A DNA stretch of 43,174 bases from an uncultured Candidatus Saccharibacteria bacterium. GTDB taxonomy: Bacteria > Patescibacteriota > Saccharimonadia > Saccharimonadales > Saccharimonadaceae. The position numbers and the translations under genes are program-made. Every line of letters begins with the position of its first letter. Position 1 is the first letter of the stretch. Positions 32,096 to 40,395 of the stretch are shown one piece after another. The notes beneath the pieces were generated by a model. That model did not search any database. It saw only the letters and a program-made list of their open reading frames with translations, and was not told where the DNA came from. Location: NCBI GenBank assembly GCA_948663575.1, contig CAPNAV010000005.1:1-43174 (forward strand), in the 5' to 3' direction.

Positions 32096-32740
32096 TTACT
32101 TGCCAAAGTTAGCAATATGTTGTTCTGCCGTGTCGTTTTCTGGTCGAGAAAGCTCTGCGAATTTGTTCATGAGCGACAAGAAATATTTTGACATAATACT
32201 GGAGTCCGGCAAGGCTTGGTAGATACCCATAAACTCCCCTTCCTTGCTAAGAAAATGTGAGTCTCGAGGGAGGTTCGACACATGCCATTCGCCACCAATG
32301 GAGTGAGTTATAAAAGTGTAAATGGGGACTTCTACGCTGATAAGCTTCTGTAAACAATCTCGATGGTAACGATTCTGCTCGACGGGGCTGAGAAAAGTTC
32401 TCTTACCATGATAACCTTGCAGCCATCGCTTTGAGTGGCCGTCACCGTAAATCTTACCCTGATAGTTTTTGTGCTCAAAAATCATGATTCCCTTTTTTGA
32501 CAGAACGAGAATATCGATTTCGGTTGTTTTGTGCGGCTTATTTGGAACCGGAATATAAACATTGCGAAAAACTTGAGTTTCGGGAATGCCGAGTTTTAGT
32601 AGTTCGCGATAAAGAAAACGCTCGCCAATCTGACCGGATGTCTTATATTCTCCGTGATTCTTGAGCATATCCAGCAAATCAAGGAATGTTAGTTTCTCTT
32701 GTTTCAGCAAAATGATAGCAGCAATAATGGCAGCTTCCAT
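32096..32740 (-). CDS. NERD (nuclease-related domain) protein
   Basis: About 214 residues. A hydrophobic N-terminal helix (EAAIIAAIILLKQEKL) precedes a NERD domain: GERFLYRELLKL, then TEIDILVLSKKGIMIFEHKNYQGKIYG with the D...E-x-K pattern of restriction-like nucleases, and a Trp-containing turn (RWLQG). A C-terminal helical part follows. NERD proteins are predicted DNA-processing enzymes, some linked to defence, and the gene lies just outside the R-M island. I prefer the ATG at 32740, 7 nt after TATAAT (32753-32748); the ATG at 32749 overlaps that box. Confidence 0.75.
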   Translation of the reverse strand: MEAAIIAAIILLKQEKLTFLDLLDMLKNHGEYKTSGQIGERFLYRELLKLGIPETQVFRNVYIPVPNKPHKTTEIDILVLSKKGIMIFEHKNYQGKIYGDGHSKRWLQGYHGKRTFLSPVEQNRYHRDCLQKLISVEVPIYTFITHSIGGEWHVSNLPRDSHFLSKEGEFMGIYQALPDSSIMSKYFLSLMNKFAELSRPENDTAEQHIANFGK

Positions 32741-32747
32741 ATGCTCC

Positions 32748-32753
32748 ATTATA
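32748..32753 (-). promoter_or_regulatory. -10 box of the NERD gene, leaderless type
   Basis: Minus strand TATAAT (32753-32748), 7 nt, ATG at 32740. It overlaps the alternative ATG at 32749. Confidence 0.4.
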
Positions 32754-33295
32754 TAATATGCTAGCGCAAAGAAATAACGTTGCTATCATGTCATAAAACA
32801 AAGCTGTTGCGACATGACGATAAAGAAGGCAGAGCTTTCTTTTTTACTGAGCTTCTATGACAGGATAAAAACGCAAGAATCATACTTTATCGCTCACGTT
32901 CTTCGTTGCAATAAAGCAAGGAATGTGTCGTGATAAGTCTGGAAAATACAGTCAGCGCAATACTGAGCACGGTTGCGTATTACAATTTTATTTTCTAGAA
33001 GACATCGAGTAGCTGTTGTAATTTTTACAACAGTTTTCTCCGAGGGGATTGATTATATTATAAGGCTTACTTACTAAATTTATGACGTCTTTATGGAAAA
33101 TTACGATTTTGTTCGCGTTTTATTAGTATTCGTTCAATCTGGTGACTATATTTGCGCACAATAAGATTCTGATTCAAGATACTGAGGTGGTTGCCTTAGA
33201 GATAAACGGCAAGGAGACTGCAATATTTGCTATTTTATAATTAGAAATGTTCGAGAGAAAAAGTGTCATGAATTATGTGACAAGGGTGATTCAAG
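32754..33295. other. 542-nt gap with two hairpins and a possible gene remnant
   Basis: TGCTATCAT (32781-32789) is followed about 30 nt later by a terminator-like hairpin (32822-32842, AAAGAAGGC/GCTTTCTTT) with a T-run on the plus strand. At 33093 an ATG opens 23 codons on the plus strand, and an overlapping frame ends in ALEINGKETAIFAIL at 33240, so a frameshifted small gene is possible. Nothing else is recognised. Confidence 0.35.
33013..33037 (+). terminator. Palindrome with T-tract (repeat family copy 2)
   Basis: CTGTTGTAA (33013-33021), TTT, TTACAACAG (33025-33033), then TTTT. Read on the minus strand its core TGTTGTAAAAATTACAACA equals the core of the copy at 39515. Confidence 0.6.
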
Positions 33296-33667
33296 CTAGC
33301 TTGATTTGCCTTGCCAAATTTGAAAACTATCGCCTTCTACTCGGATTAATTGATTGTCGTTCAGGTAGATGATTGGCTGGCTAATTTCGAATAATTTCTC
33401 TAGATTTTCCATAGTCATTCGCAAATATTTTTGTCTTTTTTCTGGATGGTTCCAATGCGGACGAATCAGAAAGTCAACCAAGCCCATGCCATTATAATTT
33501 TCTAGTTCAGGCGGATTCTCTCGTCTATCCTCTGACCAGTATTTGTAGGCTGAAATATCCTCACCTGCGATGATTGAGCCGGTACTTTCGCCTATATACG
33601 GTACACCGCGCGTTAAGAGGCGCTTAATAGTCTCTGCAAAATTACATTTTTGTACCTGTTCCAGCAT
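33296..33667 (-). pseudogene. Peptidase E (S51) C-terminal part, cut off by a frameshift
   Basis: This frame holds the second half of a peptidase S51 (dipeptidase E-like) domain: QVQKCNFAETIKRLLTRGVPYIGESTGSIIAG, with the Ser nucleophile in GESTGS, and later FLIRPHWNHPEKR with the His. The first half of the same domain, ending DVIFVQGGHAS, is in the preceding frame (gene 33613-34524). Around 33670 one base is missing: GGHAS should be followed by YMLEQVQK. Initiation at the internal ATG (33667) would give a fragment without the N-terminal half of the fold. Either the gene is recently inactivated or the sequence has an error here. Confidence 0.7.
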
Positions 33668-34524
33668 ATAGAGGCATGACCTCCCTGAACAAAAATCACA
33701 TCTTTGTCGGCAAGCTCTGCGGTAACTTCTGACTCGGTTTTATCTGCAATATCATAATCGAAAACTTGCCAGCCACGCTTCTGGAGAATTTTTCTACCAT
33801 CGTCAATCCACTCTCGTTTGTCGGCGGGATGTAAATTTCCTGCCGTCGTGATATAGGAAAGTCGAATCTCTGATGCTGGTTTGCCTAATAATTTTTCAAT
33901 GTCACTCATGATCATATCCGCTACGCCAACTCCACGGAAACTAGAAGCTAGATATAAGTTTTGCAAGGCGTCGTCTTTTAGGATTATAGAGAGAAGCTTT
34001 GGAAATTCTTTATATTTTGGAGATGATCCGAGATTAAAATGCCCCTGACCTTTGATAACAGTCAATTTGCCGTTTAATTTCTTCGCCAACTCTTGCGGTT
34101 CTTCCATTGGCACGTACGGATCATTATCGGAATGGACTAGAACAAAATCGTTGCATTTTTGTTTTATTTCGTCATAATTCACGGGTACGTTTTGAAGATC
34201 CTTCAACTTCTCCCAGTCGAGGTTGGTATAAAAACCACTTACAAGTATTGCTCGCTTAATTTTTGTTTCTGTGGGCAATTTTTGCAATAACATTGGGATT
34301 AGTGCCGCACCAGCGGAATGTCCGATGATAACGGTATCCGCATCAAGTTTGAACGGAGCATTTTGGATGATAAAATCACTCCATTCTTCGCCATTTGGGA
34401 AAGCAGAATTTGGCAAAGATGGTGCATAGACCTCGAAATCATGTTTTTCCAGCTGCTGCTTCAGCCATGGAATCCAGTTACTTTCACTACTACCGTCAGT
34501 GCCATGCAGTAAAACCGCCTTCAT
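33613..34524 (-). CDS. Alpha/beta hydrolase fused to the N-terminal part of a peptidase S51 domain (frameshifted)
   Basis: A 303-residue product. Residues 1-185 form a complete RBBP9/YdeN-type alpha/beta hydrolase: LLHGTDGSSESNWIPWL, the nucleophile elbow GHSAGA, the Asp in HSDNDPYVP and the His in GQGHFN. From about residue 190 the sequence switches to peptidase E (LYLASSFRGVGVADMIM..., LSYITTAGN, DVIFVQGGHAS). It then runs into unrelated residues after a frameshift near 33670. The intact ancestor was a roughly 420-residue fusion. The hydrolase part may still work. A promoter TGCTATAAT stands about 35 nt upstream and GAGGA about 10 nt before ATG. Confidence 0.8.
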   Translation of the reverse strand: MKAVLLHGTDGSSESNWIPWLKQQLEKHDFEVYAPSLPNSAFPNGEEWSDFIIQNAPFKLDADTVIIGHSAGAALIPMLLQKLPTETKIKRAILVSGFYTNLDWEKLKDLQNVPVNYDEIKQKCNDFVLVHSDNDPYVPMEEPQELAKKLNGKLTVIKGQGHFNLGSSPKYKEFPKLLSIILKDDALQNLYLASSFRGVGVADMIMSDIEKLLGKPASEIRLSYITTAGNLHPADKREWIDDGRKILQKRGWQVFDYDIADKTESEVTAELADKDVIFVQGGHASICWNRYKNVILQRLLSAS

Positions 34525-34611
34525 GTAAATTTCGTCCTCATTAATTAATTTCTATTATAGCAGAAATCTGAGCGGGTTTATACGCAAAGTTCCTCTATGA
34601 GTGATGACGAT

Positions 34612-35622
34612 TTATTTAGCTTTGATACGGCCAGCCTGTTCGAGCCATTTTACGGTATCGCTAATGGTAGTTTGTGGTGGACGCGATGAGTAACCTAATT
34701 CGCGGTCGGCTTTGGCATGCGAAAAGCTAGCGTTAGACTCCAAGGTATAGAGAGAATATTTAGTATAGAGAGGAGGCTGCTTTTTGAAATTGTAATACAT
34801 CTCTGAAAGAGGCGCGGTAAGCTTGGCGAGCCAAAGTGGCAAAAAGGTTTTTACGGGTCGTTGTTCGGTCGCCTTCGCAATCATTTGGAATAGCTCGGCT
34901 ACCGAAATATAATGCCCGGAAAGGATATAGCACTCACCAGCTTGGCCATGCAAGCAGGCGCTGATAATTCCCGTAACGACATCTCGTACGTCAACAAAAT
35001 CGTAACCACCTTTCACACCTGCTCGCAGACGGCCGCTAGCAGTATCGATAATCATTTGGGTAAGATGGCTAGTTTTATAATCATAAGGACCGATAATACC
35101 GGATGGATGAACAATACAAGCATCGAGGCCCTGATTTTTGACTGCGTCTAAGACAACCTGCGCAGCCTCAGCCTTTGACTTAGCATATTCACCTTCTACG
35201 TCGGCTGGGTTAAAGTGGCTAATTTCCGTCATAGTCTGACCTTTTGGTAGCTCAGGAATAGCATGAACGCTATTAACATCGATGAGTTTTGCGCCGATAC
35301 GCAGGGTTTCATTGACGATATTTTTGGTTCCACCAACATTGACCGTATAAACGGCGGGATTAGGTTTGGATTTGATATAGACGATAGCGGCACAATGAAT
35401 AACATAAACTTTTACATCTTCAGGAACATTAAAAATATCCTTGAGCGATTCTGGCTTTGTGACATCGCCAGCAAAAATTTGGCAGTTTAGATCTTTGAGG
35501 GCATCGGCGCGTTCTGGAGATGACACGAGGGCGCGCACTTCATTTTCTGGATTTTTGACTAATTCGCGTACAAGGTTATTACCCAGAAAGCCGTTTGCTC
35601 CAGTGATAATGTAGATTGACAT
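34612..35622 (-). CDS. Extended SDR, NAD-dependent epimerase/dehydratase family
   Basis: This 336-residue Rossmann enzyme has the N-terminal nucleotide motif TGANGFLG (8-15), a DVT acidic turn after strand 3, and the active-site Y-x3-K in EGEYAKSKAEA near residue 153. The C-terminal part resembles dihydroflavonol reductase / 3-beta-HSD-like proteins (FVDVRDVVTGII, GECYILSGHYISVAEL). The substrate cannot be told from sequence. The RBS GGAGGT is about 12 nt before ATG, with TGCTATAAT about 35 nt upstream. It is divergent from the TetR-type regulator gene 260 nt away, a possible regulatory pair. Confidence 0.88.
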   Translation of the reverse strand: MSIYIITGANGFLGNNLVRELVKNPENEVRALVSSPERADALKDLNCQIFAGDVTKPESLKDIFNVPEDVKVYVIHCAAIVYIKSKPNPAVYTVNVGGTKNIVNETLRIGAKLIDVNSVHAIPELPKGQTMTEISHFNPADVEGEYAKSKAEAAQVVLDAVKNQGLDACIVHPSGIIGPYDYKTSHLTQMIIDTASGRLRAGVKGGYDFVDVRDVVTGIISACLHGQAGECYILSGHYISVAELFQMIAKATEQRPVKTFLPLWLAKLTAPLSEMYYNFKKQPPLYTKYSLYTLESNASFSHAKADRELGYSSRPPQTTISDTVKWLEQAGRIKAK

Positions 35623-35773
35623 AAAATTCCAGACCTCCGTTTGCCATTATTATAGCACATAAATAGAAGACCTTTGAGGCTGTTTGACCAAAAATGGGCT
35701 GAATATATTGCCAGATTTTATAGAGGTAGTTCCTATAAAATTTTCAAAAAATCAAGTTTCTTGCAAAAAAGTA

Positions 35774-35802
35774 TTGACTTTTTACATTTAGTATGCTACA
35801 AT
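35774..35802 (+). promoter_or_regulatory. Promoter of the TetR-type regulator
   Basis: TTGACT (35774-35779), 17 nt starting with a T run, TGC-TACAAT (hexamer 35797-35802). A leader of about 75 nt precedes the ATG at 35884. Confidence 0.75.
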
Positions 35803-35883
35803 AAGTGATAATATAATTAATATATTGCGCAATTTATATCTTGTTGCATTTTGAACAGTTTGGAGATTGCGGGAAAGGCTAAA

Positions 35884-36591
35884 ATGAGCCATTTAAGGGC
35901 GCGATCTCAAAGCGTTGGAAATAGTAACTTTAAATCTAATGGTTTTCTACTGGAACATATACATTCTAGCGACCTGACGCATGAGCAGCATACTCCAAAC
36001 ATCATGACAAGTGAGACTATAAGGAATTGGGAGGACGATGTAAGTTCCACTTTCGGAATAACCCAGCATAGGAAGATTGCTAATCCCAATGACGGACGTT
36101 TCTCGAAAAGCGAAAGCTTAATTCGGCGAGAGCTAGAGAATGCATTAGCGCGACGACGGATAGGATTAAAAACTGCGGAATTATGTCGGAATGCAAGAAT
36201 TGCGGGGTCGACCTTTTATTTACATTATCAGAACTGTGATGAAGCGCTAGTGCAATACGAGTTGGCACTCGAGGAAGAATTCGTGAGAATATTTTCCCAG
36301 GCAGCAAAACGAGATCTGGCCTGGATGCTGCTATTAACTTTCATATCACGACATAGACGATATTTTAACGCGACTTTTACTAGTCGCGATTTTTATCTTC
36401 TGACGAGGCTACTAAGCTATGTCTGCGAGGCAGAAAGACTTGCAGCTAATTTAAAATCTTACGTAATATACGTGGGGTCGATAGAAATGGTTATTCTATG
36501 TTGGGGCGAGCATGATAAATTTGCAATCGAAAAAATTGAGCGATATCAACAGAAATTGATGACGCTAAAAGTAAAGGATTATGGAATCTAG
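35884..36591 (+). CDS. TetR-family-like transcription regulator
   Basis: 235 residues. After an unusual ~75-residue polar N-terminal extension, a TetR-type DNA-binding region follows: SLIRRELENALARRRIGLKTAELCRNARIAGSTFYLHYQNCDEALVQYE, where the recognition helix is followed by the typical STFYxHYxxxDE pattern. The C-terminal helices (to 235) would bind a ligand and dimerise. I prefer ATG at 35884 with GGGAAAGG before it; a TTG at 35851 is an alternative start. It is divergent from the SDR gene, which may be its target. The extended N-terminus is odd for this family. Confidence 0.65.
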   Translation: MSHLRARSQSVGNSNFKSNGFLLEHIHSSDLTHEQHTPNIMTSETIRNWEDDVSSTFGITQHRKIANPNDGRFSKSESLIRRELENALARRRIGLKTAELCRNARIAGSTFYLHYQNCDEALVQYELALEEEFVRIFSQAAKRDLAWMLLLTFISRHRRYFNATFTSRDFYLLTRLLSYVCEAERLAANLKSYVIYVGSIEMVILCWGEHDKFAIEKIERYQQKLMTLKVKDYGI

Positions 36592-36637
36592 GGATGTAGC
36601 TAATAGTTTATGCTAAAATATTGGCTAAGGAGGATGC

Positions 36638-37324
36638 ATGAAACCAGTTGTCGGAATTGTGGGAAAACATATGAAGTTAGAAAATTATCCGCGACCAGAG
36701 CGGCCTTATGCGTTGATGTATGATGAAGTCCGACAAGCGGTGATTGACCATGGAATGTTGCCGATAGGAATCTTATCGCCCAGTCGAGGAATTCAGAGGC
36801 ACGATGATCAACTTCACGATCATTTAACGACCGAGGAGATGGATCTACTTAATCAGCAGCTGGAATTTTGCGATGGGCTAATTTTCCAAGGAGGATCTTA
36901 CATTACTGATTTTGAGTATACCTTAGCAAGGATGGCTTATGAGCACGATATTCCAACTTTAGGTATATGTTGCGGGCAGACCGTGATATCAAGGATATTT
37001 AATGCAGAGATAGTACATGTTAATAAAGAAAAACATCAACGAGACGATGATCAATATGCGCATAACATCAAAGTATTGCCAGGGACGAGGTTTAGGGAAA
37101 TTGTGCAAGTTCCAGAAATGAGAGTGAACTCTCGGCATTATCGCGCAGTGGCGTCTTGTCCGGTATTGAAGGCTAGCGCGTTCGATCAAGATGGGCATAT
37201 CGAAGTACTTGAGGCGCCGGAGAAAAAGTTTTATCTTGCAATGAGGTTTCATCCGGAAAGCCTATACCGCGTAGACCAGACGGTGGATCGGATTTTTAAA
37301 GCGTTCCGAGAGGCGCTAGATTAG
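36638..37324 (+). CDS. Class I glutamine amidotransferase-like peptidase C26
   Basis: This 228-residue protein matches the gamma-glutamyl-GABA hydrolase (PuuD-like) branch: VVGIVGKHM at the start, ...FCDGLIFQGGSYITDFEY, the nucleophile elbow GICCGQT with Cys near residue 110, and the catalytic His-x-Glu in FHPESLYR near the end. It would hydrolyse a gamma-glutamyl bond in the cytoplasm; the true substrate is unknown. The RBS AAGGAGG is 4 nt before ATG, and TGCTAAAAT lies about 20 nt further up. The MBL hydrolase follows after 34 nt with its own -10-like box. Confidence 0.88.
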   Translation: MKPVVGIVGKHMKLENYPRPERPYALMYDEVRQAVIDHGMLPIGILSPSRGIQRHDDQLHDHLTTEEMDLLNQQLEFCDGLIFQGGSYITDFEYTLARMAYEHDIPTLGICCGQTVISRIFNAEIVHVNKEKHQRDDDQYAHNIKVLPGTRFREIVQVPEMRVNSRHYRAVASCPVLKASAFDQDGHIEVLEAPEKKFYLAMRFHPESLYRVDQTVDRIFKAFREALD

Positions 37325-37358
37325 ATTATTGTAGTATAATCATAAAAAGGAGGTAAGC

Positions 37359-38012
37359 ATGAAACTGACAAAATTGGAACATTCGGGAGTAGTGTTAGAA
37401 AAAGATGGAAAGAAATTGGTTTTTGATCCAGTGGAATTTGCGGCAACGCTGCCAGAACTGAAGGATGTAGAAGTGATTATTATTACGCATGTGCATGGTG
37501 ATCATTTGCAGCCGGAGCGCCTAAGCGCGATTCTGAATGATAATCCAAGCGCGAGGATTTTTGCGCCGGCAGATGCTGCGGAAGTAATTGCGAATGAGCT
37601 AGGCTCGACAAATATTACCATTGTGGCGGGCGGAGACTCGGAAGAGGCTGGCGGATTTAAATTGGAGTTCTTCAGTAAGGATCATGCCTCGGTAGTCGCT
37701 GGCAAAATTCCTTGCCAAAATATTGGAGTGGTAGTAGATAGTAAACTGACAAATCCAGGAGATTCGTTTGATTTATTAGAGCTGAACGGAGCAGTCGAAA
37801 CTCTATTAGTACCAGAAGTCGCGCCATGGACGAAGATGTCAGAGACGATGGAGTTTATGAAACTAGCAAAACCGCAAATCGTGGTGCCGGTTCATGATGG
37901 GCTGCTTTCGGAAATGGGCAAAACAATTTATGATAATCTTTTGCGCGGGACTTGCGAGAGTATGGATGCTCAGTTTGCGTCGCTAGGGGTTGGCGAAAGT
38001 ATCGATATTTAG
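37359..38012 (+). CDS. MBL-fold metal-dependent hydrolase (UlaG-like)
   Basis: A 217-residue protein of the small, free-standing metallo-beta-lactamase-fold group. It starts KLTKLEHSGVVLEKDGKKLVFDP, has the metal motif THVHGDH (about 44-50), a later Asp/His region (SKDHASVV) and the final PVHDG. UlaG-like members act on sugar lactones or nucleotides, but the substrate here is unknown. The RBS AAGGAGG is 6 nt before ATG. It is convergent with the 38028 membrane protein gene, with only 15 nt between the stops. Confidence 0.88.
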   Translation: MKLTKLEHSGVVLEKDGKKLVFDPVEFAATLPELKDVEVIIITHVHGDHLQPERLSAILNDNPSARIFAPADAAEVIANELGSTNITIVAGGDSEEAGGFKLEFFSKDHASVVAGKIPCQNIGVVVDSKLTNPGDSFDLLELNGAVETLLVPEVAPWTKMSETMEFMKLAKPQIVVPVHDGLLSEMGKTIYDNLLRGTCESMDAQFASLGVGESIDI

Positions 38013-38027
38013 AACGGGACAATGGAG

Positions 38028-38750
38028 CTAGATGGTGGCGCGGTTATTAGAATGACGCCTGTTGAAGCTGCTGGAATTTAGTTGCGATTGGTATTGATCG
38101 AAGTGAACATAGATATAAGCAAGATCTTCGACAAGGATAGTGTCAACTTTGCTGCGAGAGTTCGAGATGCTAACGGAGATAATCTTGGCTATAATGATAG
38201 GCGTCAAGATGATTAAGGCAACTACGACTGCTGACCCAAAAGCGGGAATTAAATGACGTATGTTGATTGTGCCGATGGCTTCGTCGTATGCAACAATGAT
38301 GACCGAGGATAACATAATGACAGCTGTGAGAACCCAGCTGACAAGACCCACTCGCGTTACAATCGGGAGGCGAGATTGAAAGTAGTCAAGCGCAAGCTTC
38401 AGGTCGTCTTTTGTGCGGATGTTATTGCTGGCAAGGTCGGAAATAAGATTATTAAGGCGTTTTTCGTCGTCGGCAGCAAAGTAGGCATCTAGCTTAGAAA
38501 TAATACCCTTGCTATCGCGTACACTCTGAAAAGTATGTTTGGCGTTATGAAGTTCCCAGACGAAAAAGACTGCAACCAATACCAAGAAGACGACCACGGC
38601 ACAACCATAAATAATCCAATGCAGTGACTCGAAAATCAAGGCAAAGATAATCGTGATGACTGCCACGAGAGCGGCGCACGGCCAGTAATAGGCGATAAAG
38701 CGTTTTTGTTGTAATCCCTTTTTATATTCTTTTTCAATTTCGCTAAACAA
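38028..38750 (-). CDS. Four-helix membrane protein of unknown function
   Basis: 240 residues. Two hydrophobic helices lie near 18-42 and 47-68 (YYWPCAALVAVITIIFALIF, WIIYGCAVVVFLVLVAVFF), then a soluble helical stretch (about 70-130), and two more helices near 135-155 and 168-192. No signal peptide is present. I recognise no family. The start is TTG at 38750, supported by AGGAGGAAACA directly before it. TGCTATACT lies about 25 nt further upstream. Confidence 0.65.
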   Translation of the reverse strand: MFSEIEKEYKKGLQQKRFIAYYWPCAALVAVITIIFALIFESLHWIIYGCAVVVFLVLVAVFFVWELHNAKHTFQSVRDSKGIISKLDAYFAADDEKRLNNLISDLASNNIRTKDDLKLALDYFQSRLPIVTRVGLVSWVLTAVIMLSSVIIVAYDEAIGTINIRHLIPAFGSAVVVALIILTPIIIAKIISVSISNSRSKVDTILVEDLAYIYVHFDQYQSQLNSSSFNRRHSNNRATI

Positions 38751-38815
38751 TGTTTCCTCCTGATAGTTTTAGTATAGCATATATTATAGAAGGATGTGTT
38801 TTAGGCGATGGAAAA

Positions 38816-38824
38816 TGCTATAAT
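38816..38824 (+). promoter_or_regulatory. Extended -10 of the Nudix gene, leaderless type
   Basis: TGCTATAAT, hexamer 38819-38824, then 6 nt, then ATG at 38831. Confidence 0.6.
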
Positions 38825-38830
38825 TAGGGC

Positions 38831-39445
38831 ATGAGAAAGTTTGTGCCAGAAAATGCAAAATTAATTCCGCAAGAGGCAAAATGCGTATTTCGGGGGAAGA
38901 TTTTTGATGTATTTCAATGGCCGCAAGAAATGTTTGATGGCAGTTTGGAGACTTTTGAGATGTTACGACGGGCGGATACTGTAAAAATTATCCCAGTAGT
39001 GACGGCAGAGGAGGCGCGAAAGTTAGGGTTTGAGGCTAGTAAACCACAACTAATCATCACAAAACAGGAACAGCCACGCAAGAATTGTTTTTATGACTAC
39101 CCGGGAGGTAGAGTGGATAACGATGATAGCGATGAACTGGCGGCGGCAAAAAGAGAGCTGCGCGAGGAGACGGGCTTGAATTTTGAGAATTGGAGATTGG
39201 TCAGAGTTGAGCAGCCGTTTAATAAAATTGACTGGCTAGTCTACACCTTTCTAGCTACGGGTCTTTTGGAGCAAACTAAGCAAAGCTTGGATGCGGGCGA
39301 GAAGATCGAGGTGATGGCGATGGGGGTTGATGAAGTGTTGCAACTAGCAAAAAGTGGCGAGGCACGATATTTGCGACTCGAGGAGATGGGCGAGAGGCTG
39401 GACCTAAATCGAGTTATGAAGATGCCGGAATTATATAAGTATTGA
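38831..39445 (+). CDS. Nudix hydrolase
   Basis: 204 residues with a complete Nudix box: G-G-R-V then E...KRELREETGL (about 94-116), fitting Gx5Ex7REUxEExGU. The N-terminal part (VFRGKIFDVFQWPQEMFDGSLETFEMLRRADTV) resembles ADP-ribose pyrophosphatase-type Nudix proteins, which suggests cleavage of a nucleoside diphosphate linked to a sugar or similar group. The exact substrate is open. The ATG follows 6 nt after the -10 box. The gene ends before a bidirectional palindrome at 39515. Confidence 0.9.
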   Translation: MRKFVPENAKLIPQEAKCVFRGKIFDVFQWPQEMFDGSLETFEMLRRADTVKIIPVVTAEEARKLGFEASKPQLIITKQEQPRKNCFYDYPGGRVDNDDSDELAAAKRELREETGLNFENWRLVRVEQPFNKIDWLVYTFLATGLLEQTKQSLDAGEKIEVMAMGVDEVLQLAKSGEARYLRLEEMGERLDLNRVMKMPELYKY

Positions 39446-39514
39446 CGAATTATTACGCTGTTTATAGTGTGTGTTATAGAGTTAGTTTGATAGTAGCATG
39501 ACTAAAAGCTATGT

Positions 39515-39541
39515 AAAGTGTTGTAAAAATTACAACACTTT
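39515..39541. terminator. Bidirectional terminator-like palindrome (repeat family copy 3)
   Basis: AAAGTGTTGTAA (39515-39526), AAA, TTACAACACTTT (39530-39541): 12 perfect base pairs between two convergent genes. Flanking A and T runs give a U-rich tail in both directions. Confidence 0.75.
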
Positions 39542-39582
39542 CGTCCTTTGTTAGAGAAGGGCTTCCGCGGCAATACCCAAGA

Positions 39583-40395
39583 TTAATCTTTAGACTTGGA
39601 GGATTTTGAATCTGAATCGTCGCTAGATGACTTTTGCTTGAGAAATTTAGTAATACGCTCGCGCTGGGAAACAGCAATGCCGAGTACGACAACCGAAACA
39701 ACAGAAACGATAATGACGAGATTAAGGTTAGTGGCGAGGCCAGCGCCAAGATAGTTGGTCACGGTGATGACAGGTAGGCGACCAAGCAAAACGATAAGAA
39801 TGAGTCTACGAGTAGACAATTTAGTGAGTCCGGCGATATAGCAGATTAGATCATCAGGGAATCCTGGCAAGAGAAAAATGAGAAAGAGCACAAAAGAGGC
39901 ACTTCTTGAATTGACGACAAAGTCAAAATGTTTGATGGCGGACTTTTTAAAGAACTTCTCTAGCAAAGGGCGGCCGAAGCGGCGAGCCAGCTTAAAGACA
40001 ATGAAGCAGCCAATAAGCGTGCCGATAGTCGTCCATAGAATTCCCCAGGCGCCAAAAAGGTATCCGCCAATACTACCGACTATCTGGCCGGGAATAGGCG
40101 CAACAACGGTCTGAGCGATTTGCAAAATAATATACAGAAGCGGGGCAAAGATTCCCCATGAAGAGATTACTTGCTGGAGCTGTTCGCGATTCTCCTCCAC
40201 AAAGAGACTCATCAGCGGACCTTGTGAGGCAATGTCCCAGACAATGTAGACTATCGCAGCGACAACTAGAGCGATAATAACTCCGATTTTGAGGCGCGCC
40301 CACTTACTGACTTGAGGGTGTGGCTCCTGAGAAGAGCTATCCTCGCTAAGAACAGCCGTGTTTTTTGTCGGATGCTCCTGGGGTTTATTTGGCAT
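39583..40395 (-). CDS. TVP38/VTT (DedA-like) membrane protein
   Basis: 270 residues with a polar N-terminal tail (about 1-28), a membrane helix (31-50) and the VTT domain. Conserved parts are APIPGQIVGSIGGYLFG, a cytosolic basic segment FKLARRFGRPLLEKFF, and LLPGFPDDLICYIAGLTKLS...GRLPVITVTNYLGAG, with two further helices and an acidic/Ser/Lys tail. VTT proteins are thought to act in lipid scrambling or membrane homeostasis. Its start overlaps the end of rny by 11 nt, so it is probably translated from the rny mRNA. Confidence 0.88.
   Translation of the reverse strand: MPNKPQEHPTKNTAVLSEDSSSQEPHPQVSKWARLKIGVIIALVVAAIVYIVWDIASQGPLMSLFVEENREQLQQVISSWGIFAPLLYIILQIAQTVVAPIPGQIVGSIGGYLFGAWGILWTTIGTLIGCFIVFKLARRFGRPLLEKFFKKSAIKHFDFVVNSRSASFVLFLIFLLPGFPDDLICYIAGLTKLSTRRLILIVLLGRLPVITVTNYLGAGLATNLNLVIIVSVVSVVVLGIAVSQRERITKFLKQKSSSDDSDSKSSKSKD

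Noticed and set aside
19900..33300. Direct repeat of the tRNA-Pro(UGG) 3' end as the far attachment site of the island
   Set aside because: I searched the region after the helicase start for the tRNA end (TCGCCCCGACCA-like) and found no copy, so island integration at this tRNA is only suggested by position.
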